Shown piece by piece: positions 7,242 through 16,088 of a stretch of 53,812 nt of DNA. The notes below the pieces were generated by a model. It had not been told where the DNA came from. It did not search any database and saw nothing but the letters and a program-made list of their open reading frames with translations. Made by a program: the position numbers and the translations under genes. The first letter of the stretch is position 1, and each line of letters opens with the position of its first letter. The DNA comes from Pseudochryseolinea flava (GTDB taxonomy: Bacteria > Bacteroidota > Bacteroidia > Cytophagales > Cyclobacteriaceae): NCBI RefSeq assembly GCF_003286915.1, contig NZ_QMFY01000025.1:1-53812 (forward strand), read 5' to 3'.

Positions 7242-9707
7242 CTACTCACTCCTCAATGCCTTCACCGGATTTGCACGCGCAGCACGAATGGTTTGAATAC
7301 TTACGGTGAGCAAAGCGATAATCAATACAGCACTTCCTGCGATCATGAACACGACAGGAGAGATCGTGGTGCGGTAAGGGAAATTTTCAATCCACTGATG
7401 CATCAAGAAATAAACGATGGGTATTGCTAATAGACTGGCGATGCCAATAAGTTTGATGTATTCCATCGATAGTAATGAGAAAATTCCTGTTTCACTTGAG
7501 CCTAATACTTTGCGAATACCAATCTCTTTTGTGCGTTGAATAGTTGTGTAAGCCGAAAGTCCAAGTAAGCCAAGGCATCCGATAATCAATGCCAGCACCG
7601 AGAATGTTGTGAACAGCATTCCAAAGCGCTGTTCATTTTTATACTGACTGTTGAAATAATCGTCGAGAAAGAAATACTCGAAAGGGTTGCCGGGAAATGA
7701 TTTCTTCCAGGCTGCTTCCACGGTGCGGACAGCATCATCGACAGCGGTGCCATTGATGCGCATCGAATAATATTCTCCTTCTGTGACGTCGCAGTAAAAT
7801 AACGCCGGGTCCATTTTACTTTTTAAAGAAACTTGGTGGTAGTCGTTAACAACACCAACAACAATTGGACTTGTCCAATCCGGAATGGTTAGGGTTTGGC
7901 CAATGGCATCCTGCGGGGTAGCAAATCCCAACAATCGTGATGCAGATTCGGTAATGACAACAGCGGTATCACGATCCTTCGGATAGGCCTCTGAGAAAAC
8001 GCGGCCTGCTAATATTTTCATTTGGTAAACGTCCATGAATTCATAATCCATGCTGTTTATCCGCGTAGTAATGAGTTGATCATCCGAGGCACCATAGCGT
8101 TTCAGACTCACCTTGTATTCGCGTTGCTTGCCGGGCACAGTTCCCGACATGCTTAACGATTCTATAGCTGAATGCCCCTTCACCGTATTCCTGAATTGTT
8201 CAAAGGCACTGATGAATCCGTCTTGTCGAGGTCCGATACTTGGGCGCTCTACTACAAGTACCTGGCTCATATTCATGCCAAGATCTTTCTTCAGCATATG
8301 ATCGAGTTGCCGGAATACGATCAATGTTCCTGCAATGAGCGCGACGGATGCCATGAATTGAAATACGACTAACGACTTGCGCATCATCACACCGCGAATA
8401 CTGTTTTTCATTCTACCTTTAACAATAGACATCGGGTGGAATGACGAGAGTACCAGCGCGGGGTAAAAACCAGAGAGCAAAGTGCCGCTTACCCACAAGA
8501 TGAGCAACAGGCTTATGAACCACGGTTGTATCAAGAAGTGAATGGTAAGTGGCAGGCCTGCGATAGTATTAAACAATGGAAGTGCAAGTCCGATGAGGGC
8601 ATACGCAAGTAGTAAGCTCGCGAGGTTTACACATGCAGCTTCTGTCAAGAACTGCAATATCAGTTGACGTTTGACAGCACCCATAATTTTCCTTACGCCA
8701 ACTTCACGTGCGCGCTCCATTGCCTGTGCTGTAGAAAGATTGATGTAGTTGATAAAAGCAATGGCCAGTACAAAGAGCCCGATCAACGCAGAAAATGATA
8801 CGATACGTTCGTCGCTGTTAGGTTCCGCTTCGTCGGTGAGCTTGCTGGTGAGGTGTATGTCGTTGAGCGGTTGCAACTTCAGCACATTACGCTCACCACT
8901 TTGTTTGGCTTCTGGATTTGTGTTTCGTTCCAAGTCTGCCAGTTTGCTTTCAAAATCAGCGACATCGGTTCCGCGTACAAGTCTTACGTAGGTGTACATA
9001 TCATTACGTCCCCAGCTGTGATCGAATCGCGCTGTGGTAGACGCAACGGTGGCGTTATTGGCCGTTCTGGCAAACAATGTTTTATAAGAGAATAAGATGT
9101 CGAATTTTAAATGTGTATTGAGCGGTGTTTCGTTTACGACACCCGTTACACGCACAAGTTCATCGTTGCCATCGTCATCGCGCATGCGCAACATCTTGCC
9201 GATGGGATTTTCTTTTCCAAAGTAACGCTCGGCACTTTGTTTTGTAAGCACTGTGGAGTGAGGTTCAGACAGTGCAGTATTAATATCACCTGCCGACAAG
9301 GTATACCCCATAAGACTCAAAAACGAAGAATCTGCGTATAGAAATTTTCGTTGCTTGAATGCAATGGGTTGTGGGGTTGCCTCTTCGTTGGTGATAATGA
9401 CATTATTCTTGTAACCCAGGTTATACAGTCTGGTCACATCTTCAACTTCCGGCAGCTCCTTGATTACGTTGGCTACTTCTGGATAATTTTCTGCGCTTGA
9501 AAACACGCGCTCGTTGTTGAGGTATGTTTCAAGTGTTATGCGATAGGTCGTTGTAGCGTTTGGGTTGAATGATTCGTAACTCTTTTCGAATTGCACATAG
9601 AGCGCCACCAATAGGAATACGCTCATGCCGAGCGCGAGTCCAACAATGTTGAGCAGTGAAAAAAACGTATTCTTTCGAAGCGTTCGGATGAAGGTTTTTA
9701 AAAACAT
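7242..9707 (-). CDS. MacB/FtsX-type ABC transporter permease (complete)
   Basis: 821 residues, the full length for Bacteroidota two-module permeases. It has an N-terminal membrane helix (residues about 18-40, NIVGLALGMSVFLLVALYVQ), a MacB_PCD-like periplasmic domain, a first FtsX domain containing AREVGVRKIMGAVKRQL, and a further membrane pair around AGTLIVFRQ. A second periplasmic domain and a last FtsX domain with TKEIGIRKVLGSS follow. Such permeases pair with a separate ATPase and act as mechanotransmitters rather than classical importers. No ATPase gene is adjacent. A sigma-54-like promoter lies just upstream. The truncated paralogue at 2976-4412 shares the same architecture, so recombination between copies is plausible. 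Substrate unknown. Confidence 0.93.
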   Translation of the reverse strand: MFLKTFIRTLRKNTFFSLLNIVGLALGMSVFLLVALYVQFEKSYESFNPNATTTYRITLETYLNNERVFSSAENYPEVANVIKELPEVEDVTRLYNLGYKNNVIITNEEATPQPIAFKQRKFLYADSSFLSLMGYTLSAGDINTALSEPHSTVLTKQSAERYFGKENPIGKMLRMRDDDGNDELVRVTGVVNETPLNTHLKFDILFSYKTLFARTANNATVASTTARFDHSWGRNDMYTYVRLVRGTDVADFESKLADLERNTNPEAKQSGERNVLKLQPLNDIHLTSKLTDEAEPNSDERIVSFSALIGLFVLAIAFINYINLSTAQAMERAREVGVRKIMGAVKRQLILQFLTEAACVNLASLLLAYALIGLALPLFNTIAGLPLTIHFLIQPWFISLLLILWVSGTLLSGFYPALVLSSFHPMSIVKGRMKNSIRGVMMRKSLVVFQFMASVALIAGTLIVFRQLDHMLKKDLGMNMSQVLVVERPSIGPRQDGFISAFEQFRNTVKGHSAIESLSMSGTVPGKQREYKVSLKRYGASDDQLITTRINSMDYEFMDVYQMKILAGRVFSEAYPKDRDTAVVITESASRLLGFATPQDAIGQTLTIPDWTSPIVVGVVNDYHQVSLKSKMDPALFYCDVTEGEYYSMRINGTAVDDAVRTVEAAWKKSFPGNPFEYFFLDDYFNSQYKNEQRFGMLFTTFSVLALIIGCLGLLGLSAYTTIQRTKEIGIRKVLGSSETGIFSLLSMEYIKLIGIASLLAIPIVYFLMHQWIENFPYRTTISPVVFMIAGSAVLIIALLTVSIQTIRAARANPVKALRSE

Positions 9708-10027
9708 AGTGAGCGGGTTACGGGGGTGCTGTTACAAGCTGGGTGCCAATGGTAACATTCTGATGGTGATAATCTTAACAAATATAGGAAAACAGTATTC
9801 GACCGATAATGGACAAGTCCTGTTCGATGTTGACATGGTACGTGGCCTTAACCTATTTCACTTTATCCAACCAAAGAACAAATCGGCAGGTCGTCGGAAC
9901 TTTGTCAGGTCTCGTAATTTCATTATCAGGTAGTTACAATCTGATAAGCGATTTGTCCATTGCTGATAAACATTCAGCGATGTTACTTTGCAAGGTCATT
10001 CGAATATATCGTTCGAGTAAAAAAGCT
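9708..10027. other. Divergent intergenic region
   Basis: About 320 bases between the divergent permease and SiaC-like genes. The permease promoter candidate is at 9733-9749. An upstream extension of the SiaC frame to 9809 is open but does not resemble protein, so I treat it as non-coding. No other structure is evident. Confidence 0.5.
9733..9749 (-). promoter_or_regulatory. Sigma-54-like -24/-12 promoter
   Basis: On the minus strand the sequence reads TTGGCACCCAGCTTGTA, close to the consensus TGGCAC-N5-TTGCA with GT in place of GC at -12. It is 26 bases from the ATG at 9707, giving a very short leader. Sigma-54 promoters need an NtrC-type activator; none is encoded in this window. Confidence 0.45.
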
Positions 10028-10390
10028 ATGAATATTCTACTTCTCGAAGCCACGCAAGATACCCCAGAAGTCATGCTGAATAAGCGTGATGGAATCTTTG
10101 AAATCTCAGGTCGATCAATCCTTGAGGATGCAAATGCATTTTACAGTTCTGTTATGGAGTGGCTTAACGAGTACGCTAAACAACCTAATCCGTCGACGCT
10201 CTTTACGTTCAAGCTGAACTACTTCAATTCAGCAACCTCTAAGATAATCTACAACATCCTTGATTTGTTGAAAGACATCCCAGGCGCGCAAGTAGAATGG
10301 TGCTACCATGAAGGTGATGACGACATTCTTGATGCCGGAAAGGAATTCGAAGAAGAATTGGAGATGACCTTTCAATACAGGGAAGTGTAA
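10028..10390 (+). CDS. SiaC-family regulatory phosphoprotein (DUF1987)
   Basis: 120 residues from the ATG at 10028 (MNILLLEATQDTPEV). Family landmarks are the early LEATQDTPEV strand, FEISGRSILEDANAFY, LFTFKLNYFNSATSKIIYNIL in the middle and VEWCYHEGDDDILDAG near the end. In Pseudomonas, SiaC is controlled by Thr phosphorylation through the SiaB kinase and the SiaA phosphatase and binds the diguanylate cyclase SiaD. The NSATSK segment is where I would expect the phospho-acceptor; this is inferred from family layout. No kinase, PP2C phosphatase or cyclase gene is adjacent, so this is an orphan copy whose partners lie elsewhere. Confidence 0.85.
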   Translation: MNILLLEATQDTPEVMLNKRDGIFEISGRSILEDANAFYSSVMEWLNEYAKQPNPSTLFTFKLNYFNSATSKIIYNILDLLKDIPGAQVEWCYHEGDDDILDAGKEFEEELEMTFQYREV

Positions 10391-10401
10391 ATGATTTTTA
10401 T

Positions 10402-10509
10402 CTTTTTTTGCCATTTCAAGATTCGAATTGAAAGGTGCGAGAGCATGCACGAACGAAGTAAAACACTCCCCTTTTTCTGGTGAGATCCAATGATCTGTGC
10501 GGTCGACAT
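10402..10509 (-). mobile_element. Degenerate IS3 OrfA relic
   Basis: The minus strand encodes TAQIIGSHQKK, then a Cys, a His-Leu-Ser-Ile and ILKW. This parallels the OrfA pattern AQIIG, Cys-Arg-x-His, Gly-Ile-Ser and W-K. The DNA at 10482-10500 is nearly identical to 13-31 at the left window edge, apart from a one-base deletion. It appears to be the eroded start of a related insertion sequence. No intact element or inverted repeat remains. Confidence 0.5.
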
Positions 10510-10663
10510 AAAATCAACATGTTTTGTCCGGATGAGTCTTCTTTCCAGAGCTTTGACATTTCTTTTCATGACCAACGCTTTTTAGAAAGCAGCCCTATTA
10601 AACGGTTGCGAAGTGTAATGATCAGGCACATTAATTTAACGAGCAGGCATAGGTTTCAGATCT

Positions 10664-11791
10664 ATGTTCCACAGATTACGACTTTTGATTCTATGTTGCT
10701 GTATTAGCGGCTCATTTGCGTACGCTCAAAAAGACTCTACCCGATCCGAGCCTGAACACGTCTTGCTACATCCCGATAAGTTTTACAAGAAGTACATGCC
10801 GAATCTGAGGATTAAAGCGAACCCACCGGACTCCGCGTATGTAAAGGTGTATCCCAATTATCTGTCAGTGGGCATGCATATTTTCTCGCCAGTCATTCAT
10901 GTCAATATTAGTCCTGCGAAATACACTGATGCGCCAGTTAGTCCATCGTCGAAATTTCGTACGAGTATTTCCAATGTCGTTGGATTTTCTGCTAGTTATC
11001 GGTACGTGGCGGCTGGTTTTGCATTTCTCACGAATTCGGGTATGCACCTGCGCGATGGCTATACCCCGAGTCGGTATCGTACAGCAACGATCAAGTATAG
11101 TGGTCGCGCTTTCAATTTTCAATTCAAGTATATCCGCATACGCGGCTTTACCGATGTTCAGCAACACATGACCATCAATGGTGACTATATTCTTCGACCT
11201 GATCTGGTGACAAAAGAGTTTCAATTTGAAGGGCTTTGGAATTTTAACTGGCGACGCTATTCCTACGTTGCGCCGATAAACTTTTCGCAGCGGCAAGTGA
11301 AAAGTCATGGGTCGTTTTTATTAAAGACTGGCGTCTACTATCAACAACTGTTTGGTGATACCGCGATATTGCGGCCACAGCAACAATTGTATTACGAAAA
11401 ATTCGGAAATGCCCGTGCCTTACGAATGACGTCGATTCGATTAGCGCCAGGGATAGGAGCAAACCTTGTCTTCTTGCGGAAAGTCTATCTCTCGACAGTT
11501 ACATTTACTTCATTCGATTTGTGCTTTTATAAATCCTTGGAATCACTTGACGCGCGTGTGAAGTCGCGACCCGATGTTGTATTTTATTTAGATCACAAAT
11601 TTGGCATCGGCTATCATTCGACAAGATTTTATGCAGGACTTCGCTATGATGTTGAAGCACGATCCGGAGTTTTAGATGATACTGATATTAGTCAGATCTA
11701 CCAGTATGTTGGTGTTGAGCTTGGCTATCGCTTTAATGCGCCAATACCGCTGAAGAAGTTTTATAAGAAGACGATGCCGCCGGGGATGTAG
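10664..11791 (+). CDS. DUF4421-like outer-membrane beta-barrel protein
   Basis: 375 residues. A signal peptide (LRLLILCCCISGSFAYAQ, residues about 4-21) precedes a mature protein with many alternating aromatic strands (YRYVAAGFAF, FNFQFKYIRI, FYAGLRYDVEA, YVGVELGYRF), typical of an outer-membrane barrel. The pattern of a short periplasmic lead followed by an eight- to twelve-stranded barrel resembles the Bacteroidota DUF4421 family, whose role is unknown. It appears to be a single-gene unit. The C-terminus ends RFNAPIPLKKFYKKTMPPGM, so there is no T9SS sorting domain. Confidence 0.75.
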   Translation: MFHRLRLLILCCCISGSFAYAQKDSTRSEPEHVLLHPDKFYKKYMPNLRIKANPPDSAYVKVYPNYLSVGMHIFSPVIHVNISPAKYTDAPVSPSSKFRTSISNVVGFSASYRYVAAGFAFLTNSGMHLRDGYTPSRYRTATIKYSGRAFNFQFKYIRIRGFTDVQQHMTINGDYILRPDLVTKEFQFEGLWNFNWRRYSYVAPINFSQRQVKSHGSFLLKTGVYYQQLFGDTAILRPQQQLYYEKFGNARALRMTSIRLAPGIGANLVFLRKVYLSTVTFTSFDLCFYKSLESLDARVKSRPDVVFYLDHKFGIGYHSTRFYAGLRYDVEARSGVLDDTDISQIYQYVGVELGYRFNAPIPLKKFYKKTMPPGM

Positions 11792-11926
11792 GAGAGGAAG
11801 AGAGAGTGAGCGTGAGTTCGAGTATTGAGGTCCTTGTCCGAATAGGTAGTGTTTCTCGCCTTCACACTGACTCTCAACCTCAAACTTTGCATTTCAATTC
11901 CGAAGTAAAGGAAGAGTGTGAGTATG
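11791..11926. repeat. Intergenic repeat family, copy 1
   Basis: This stretch shares long similar blocks with 14358-14606, on the other side of the next gene. Common blocks are GAGTATTGAGGTC, AATAGGTAG, CTCAACCTCAAACTTTGCAT, TTCAATTCCGAAGT and GGAAGAGTGTGAG. The unit is about 100 bp and contains partly complementary GTGTGAGTTTGAG and CTCAAAC/CTCAC tracts that could form hairpins. Confidence 0.7.
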
Positions 11927-12225
11927 CAGATTTTGGCAGTTCTCAGAGTGGTAGTCTATTGTTATCTCTTATTCTCGCTTTCGTAATAATTTCATAATCA
12001 GATATCCGCTGTAATCGTCAAGACAACTGCATTACTTTGTTATAAGTAAAAGCGTTGTGATCATTCCGTTGTAAGCGCAATATGCATGGTGTCGTTAAGC
12101 AATCATTAACGGCTTGATTCAAATTCATTGAACTAGGCACAAAAAATATCCATTTCGATTGTGGCTAAGTTCAATGTGTCGCATACCTAATAGCATTGAT
12201 ATTCATTAAAATAGAAATGTATAAT
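11927..12225 (+). promoter_or_regulatory. Leader/promoter region of the next cargo gene
   Basis: About 300 bases of AT-rich DNA before the cargo gene. I see no clear TAnnTTTG element or operator. A promoter must lie here because the upstream gene ends at 11791 and a repeat intervenes. Confidence 0.3.
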
Positions 12226-14289
12226 ATGAGAAAACAATTACTTGGAAAACTTTTTACATTGTTAGTAGCGCTATGCGTATTGCCCGACAAAGTTTTTTCA
12301 CAATCTGAGAACTATGTTGATTGGCAAATCAATACTTCAGACTTAAGCGGTGGCAAGGTGGTAATGAATGTCGGTCAAACAAGGACGATAACATACACAG
12401 TTACTGCAGGAAGAAATCTTAATCCTACTGGTGGCCCGGGCGAATTCCTACCTGTTAATTTTCAATTTCAATTATTTAGGATGCCCAGCGGTTTCTCGAC
12501 CTGCGGCTGTACACCGATCTCAAACATCGAGACGATAACGAGCGCGGATTTCGCTGCTAATGAGAACATGGTTACAAAGCAGTACACGGTGTCGGTAACG
12601 GCTGGCGCTGGGACCTCGACAAGCGGCTCAACACTACGGTCGAATGATAAGATCATCTTAACCGTTGCGGGACCATGGGCGCCAAACAAATCATTTACGG
12701 TGACCGTAAATACGCCGCCATTGGATAATAATTCGATTTCTAACTCGGGGGCTACTTCCTTTCCAGATACAGGTAACCCGGCGGTATTAAATGGATCGAC
12801 GCCAACTGGTGGAAACGGAACCTTTACCTACCAATGGCAATCGAGTTTAGGTACACCTAATACCTTTTTAAATATCGCTGGCGCAACCGGAAAAAATTAC
12901 GATCCGCCAGCGATTCAGTTTACAACATATTATCGACGTGTCGTTACCTCTAGTGCATTAACATCAACGAGTAACACCATTGCGGTTTCCATCGTTAGGA
13001 CAGGCTCCACGATGAATAATCCGATCAACATTGGCGATTTTAGTATTTGTAGTACTTACTACAATGAAGCACGCAATTTTCCTGAATACGGGTATGGTAA
13101 CGAGTATGGAAATAGTACCGACGACGTTTTTTATCGATTCAATCTTACGGAACCTGCACATATCTCACTCGCCAATTGCAAGACCGATGGTGTGACTGGC
13201 TTGATTGATCTGCTCGACGCTTCCGGTAACTTGGTAGCAGGTGGTACGCTCTTGAATACATGCGATGTTGGTTATGAACAGGTTTTTAATGTTCAGCCGG
13301 GAGTCTATTATATTGTGAGCGAGAGTAACGGACCGAACTCAACAAATTATTTACCGGTATACCTACAAGCATATCCGATTTTTACGACATCGGCTTCAAA
13401 TGTGACGATCGTTTCCGGTACGTCAACTACGTTGCAAGCATTTGGTAGTGGTGTTACCTATACATGGTCGCCTTCAACTGGACTAAGTTCAACAACCGGA
13501 GCAAGTGTTATCGCGTCACCTGCTTTTACGACAACCTACAATGTTAAAGCAACAACGGCAGAGGGATGTTATCTTTTCAAGATGATCACAGTTAACGTGA
13601 CAGGGTCGCCAGGAAGTACTTTTAACAGTCCTCGTGTTGTTACGCTTAATGGATGTTCGCCATATTATTCAGGGCCAATTAATCCTGCTGGATATGGCAA
13701 CGAATATGGTGGCCCTTCAGAAGATCTTTATTTTAAATTCACACTAGCTTCTTCGTCTCAAGTTTCTATTTGGACAGATCTCGCACAAAATAATATGCGT
13801 TTGGTGTTATTGAATAGTGCGGGTGCATTTATGGAAGAACAGCTGTACTCATGGGAAGAAGACTATGAGCATGACTCTGGTTATCATCTTGTACTCGTAG
13901 ACGGAACGCCAATGAAACCGACGTTGCCCGCAGGTACTTACTATGTCGTTGCAGAAGGTAATAATGGCAGCACACCATTTTCGGTGAGCATCCAAAAGAC
14001 AACGGCGTGTCGTGAGGCGACAGACATCTCTCATGAGAAATTGAATGAGGAAGTACCTGTTAAAAGTTATCCCAATCCTGCGAAAGAAGAAATAACAGTT
14101 TTTTTCAATCAAGATGGCCCTGCTGACATCCATTTCGTAAGTGTCAGCGGAGTAGAAATTAAGCGCGTATCAACATCGTCGGGCAATTCGGCAACGATTA
14201 ATATTCATGATGTTCCGCAGGGGTTATACTTACTGAGAATTCATCAAGGTAATACCCTTCGAACTGAGAAATTGTTGATAGAGAAGTAG
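12226..14289 (+). CDS. Secreted T9SS type A cargo protein with Ig-like domains
   Basis: 687 residues from ATG 12226 (MRKQLLGKLF); in-frame starts at 12217 and 12196 would only lengthen the signal peptide. The signal peptide runs to about VFSQ. Then there is a domain containing a CGC motif (FSTCGCTPI), an Ig-like stretch (FTYQWQSSL, NYDPPAIQFTTYYRRVV), and two copies of a domain marked by a GYGNEYG sequence followed by DDVFYRF or EDLYFKF. The latter resemble pre-peptidase C-terminal-type beta sandwiches. A PKD/Ig-like unit (YTWSPSTGLSSTT) lies between the two copies. The end is a T9SS type A sorting domain (SYPNPAKEEITVFF, GLYLLRIHQ). No catalytic motif was found, so an adhesive or structural surface role is most likely. 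Confidence 0.88.
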   Translation: MRKQLLGKLFTLLVALCVLPDKVFSQSENYVDWQINTSDLSGGKVVMNVGQTRTITYTVTAGRNLNPTGGPGEFLPVNFQFQLFRMPSGFSTCGCTPISNIETITSADFAANENMVTKQYTVSVTAGAGTSTSGSTLRSNDKIILTVAGPWAPNKSFTVTVNTPPLDNNSISNSGATSFPDTGNPAVLNGSTPTGGNGTFTYQWQSSLGTPNTFLNIAGATGKNYDPPAIQFTTYYRRVVTSSALTSTSNTIAVSIVRTGSTMNNPINIGDFSICSTYYNEARNFPEYGYGNEYGNSTDDVFYRFNLTEPAHISLANCKTDGVTGLIDLLDASGNLVAGGTLLNTCDVGYEQVFNVQPGVYYIVSESNGPNSTNYLPVYLQAYPIFTTSASNVTIVSGTSTTLQAFGSGVTYTWSPSTGLSSTTGASVIASPAFTTTYNVKATTAEGCYLFKMITVNVTGSPGSTFNSPRVVTLNGCSPYYSGPINPAGYGNEYGGPSEDLYFKFTLASSSQVSIWTDLAQNNMRLVLLNSAGAFMEEQLYSWEEDYEHDSGYHLVLVDGTPMKPTLPAGTYYVVAEGNNGSTPFSVSIQKTTACREATDISHEKLNEEVPVKSYPNPAKEEITVFFNQDGPADIHFVSVSGVEIKRVSTSSGNSATINIHDVPQGLYLLRIHQGNTLRTEKLLIEK

Positions 14290-14302
14290 AAGAATTTGAT
14301 TC

Positions 14303-14338
14303 AGAAAAAAGGCTGGCATGATTGTCAGTCTTTTTTCT
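14303..14338 (+). terminator. Rho-independent terminator of the cargo gene
   Basis: AGAAAAAAGGCTG pairs with CAGTCTTTTTTCT with one G-T wobble around a ten-base loop, 14 bases after the stop. The descending arm includes a run of six T. Confidence 0.8.
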
Positions 14339-14357
14339 GTTATAGCTACGCTATCTA

Positions 14358-14606
14358 TCCCTCAAACTTTGCATTTAAATTCCGAAGTGCAGGAGGAAGA
14401 GTGTGAGTTTGAGTATTAAGGTCTTTCTTTGAGTAGGGCAGTTCTTTCCCTCACGCTCACCCTCAAACTTAAACTTTGCATTTCAATTCCGAAGTGAAGA
14501 AGGAAGAGTTTGCGCGTGAGTTTGAATATGAGGTCATTCTTCTGAATAAGGTAGTTCTCTCACACTAACCCTCAAACTTTGTATTTGAGATTCCGAAGTT
14601 AGAAGC
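14358..14606. repeat. Intergenic repeat family, two full copies and one partial
   Basis: Tandem degenerate copies of a unit of about 100 bp begin near 14359, 14462 and 14570. Each opens with CTCAAACTTTG-like sequence followed by ATTCCGAAGT and GGAAGAGT, then a TGAGTTTGA-type tract and a TAGGGCAGTTCT- or AAGGTAGTTCT-type tract. The same unit occurs at 11791-11926. Together with the terminator this fills most of the 418-base gap before the exporter gene. Confidence 0.75.
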
Positions 14607-14707
14607 AGGGCCGTTTGCATATCGATATTTTTCTAATCTTCTTCGTACGCCCTTCAATAATTCATGACTATCTTCCGCGGAATTTTTAATTTCATAGGAA
14701 GTCATTC

Positions 14708-15919
14708 ATGGAGAAGCAAATCCAGCGTCCGCAAGCAATACTGAAAATGCACTCGTTCGAGTTTATCTCGTTGTCGGCGTGCACAATGATGTTGACCGCA
14801 CTAGGGATCGATGTCATGCTTCCTGCTTTTGGGGAAGTGAGACGTCACTTTGGACTTGCCCCAGATTCAACAGCCGCGGCGCAGATCATTTCATTTTTCT
14901 TTATGGGGCAGATTGCGCAGATACTATTCGGTGCACTATCGGATAGCTGGGGCCGCCTTGCTACATTGCGCCTAGGCTTCCCGTTGTATATCGTCGGCGG
15001 AATCGCAGCTGCATTTGCGCCGACATTAACTGTAATGTTTATTGCTCGTTTTATCAGCGGCGTAGGGGCGTCTGCTGTTTTTATGACGACCATTGCTGGC
15101 GTCCGCGATCGTTATGTAGGCGATGAAATGGCGCGTATCATGTCATTGATCTTCACCATATTTTTGTTCACGCCTGTAGCAGCGCCATTTTTAGGAGTTG
15201 CTATCCTGAGTGTTTCAACATGGCAGGTTGTGTTTCTAGCACCACCGATCTTTGCCGTAATCGTTTTCTTTTGGTCACTTCGATTGGAGGAATCACTACC
15301 GCCTGAAAAACGCGTACCCTTACGTTGGACGAGTATCAAACAATCGGTACTCCATGTACTCGCGAATAGAACATTTTTGCGATACACGCTGGTGGCCACA
15401 TTACTATTCACGGTGTTGAGCGCCTACATTTCGAGCTCTGAACATATCGTCGGCGAAATATATGCAAGACCTCATTTGTTCCCATGGATATTCGGCGGGA
15501 TGGGATTGTTGATGTCGTTCTGTTCATTTACCAATTCGTATCTATCGTCGAAGTTTGGCGCGCGTAGAACCGTGCAAACATTGTTGATCATCTATACTGT
15601 TATTGCTGCAGGATTGTTGGTCGTAGTATTCGTCACGCAAGATCCGCCAGACATGGTTGTGTTTTTTGTGGTCATTTCAGTATTGATGTCTTTGAATTTG
15701 GCAATCGAGCCAAACAGTAGTTCACTTGCATTGGAGCCGATGGGCGATACAGCAGGCATGGCTTCTGCAGTGTACGGAACGTTCTTCTTTTCCGTCGGTG
15801 CTTCGCTCGGGGCACTCATCAGTTATTTTTTAACGCATGGCATTTTTGCGCTGGCACTTAGCTTCTTTGTAGCTGGCGTGATCGCGGTAGCATTGGTAAC
15901 GCGTAATAAACGAAAATGA
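14708..15919 (+). CDS. MFS multidrug exporter, Bcr/CflA-like
   Basis: 403 residues with the twelve hydrophobic segments of the major facilitator superfamily. The N-terminal segment LGIDVMLPAFGEVRRHFG matches the drug/H+ antiporter start (an acidic residue then LPA). The loop 2-3 motif G-x-L-S-D-x-W-G-R appears as GALSDSWGR. IARFISGVGASAVFM fits the motif C/helix 4-5 region of 12-TM exporters. Bcr/CflA proteins expel drugs such as bicyclomycin and small metabolites across the inner membrane. The ATG at 14708 lies next to a plausible leader. It appears monocistronic. The substrate cannot be read from the sequence. Confidence 0.88.
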   Translation: MEKQIQRPQAILKMHSFEFISLSACTMMLTALGIDVMLPAFGEVRRHFGLAPDSTAAAQIISFFFMGQIAQILFGALSDSWGRLATLRLGFPLYIVGGIAAAFAPTLTVMFIARFISGVGASAVFMTTIAGVRDRYVGDEMARIMSLIFTIFLFTPVAAPFLGVAILSVSTWQVVFLAPPIFAVIVFFWSLRLEESLPPEKRVPLRWTSIKQSVLHVLANRTFLRYTLVATLLFTVLSAYISSSEHIVGEIYARPHLFPWIFGGMGLLMSFCSFTNSYLSSKFGARRTVQTLLIIYTVIAAGLLVVVFVTQDPPDMVVFFVVISVLMSLNLAIEPNSSSLALEPMGDTAGMASAVYGTFFFSVGASLGALISYFLTHGIFALALSFFVAGVIAVALVTRNKRK

Positions 15920-16088
15920 TTGCACCATAAGCGTTCAATTACGGACGCGCAATTGCAGGATTGAACTCACGTTTGAGAAAAGTATGCGATTGCGCTGCTT
16001 TAGCTGACTGGCCCATTCTTTGTAACTATTCCAATATGCTAGTAATGTGAAATCGGTTGTGTAATTGTTCGGTATATCATGTTCCGTT

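Noticed and set aside
9835-9855. Second sigma-54-like sequence on the plus strand (TGGTACGTGGCCTTAA)
   Set aside because: The -12 part does not match TTGC, and the spacing to the SiaC gene (about 175 bases) gives no support.
9809-10027. Upstream extension of the SiaC-like frame
   Set aside because: The family N-terminus is at ATG 10028, and the extension has no resemblance to protein sequence.
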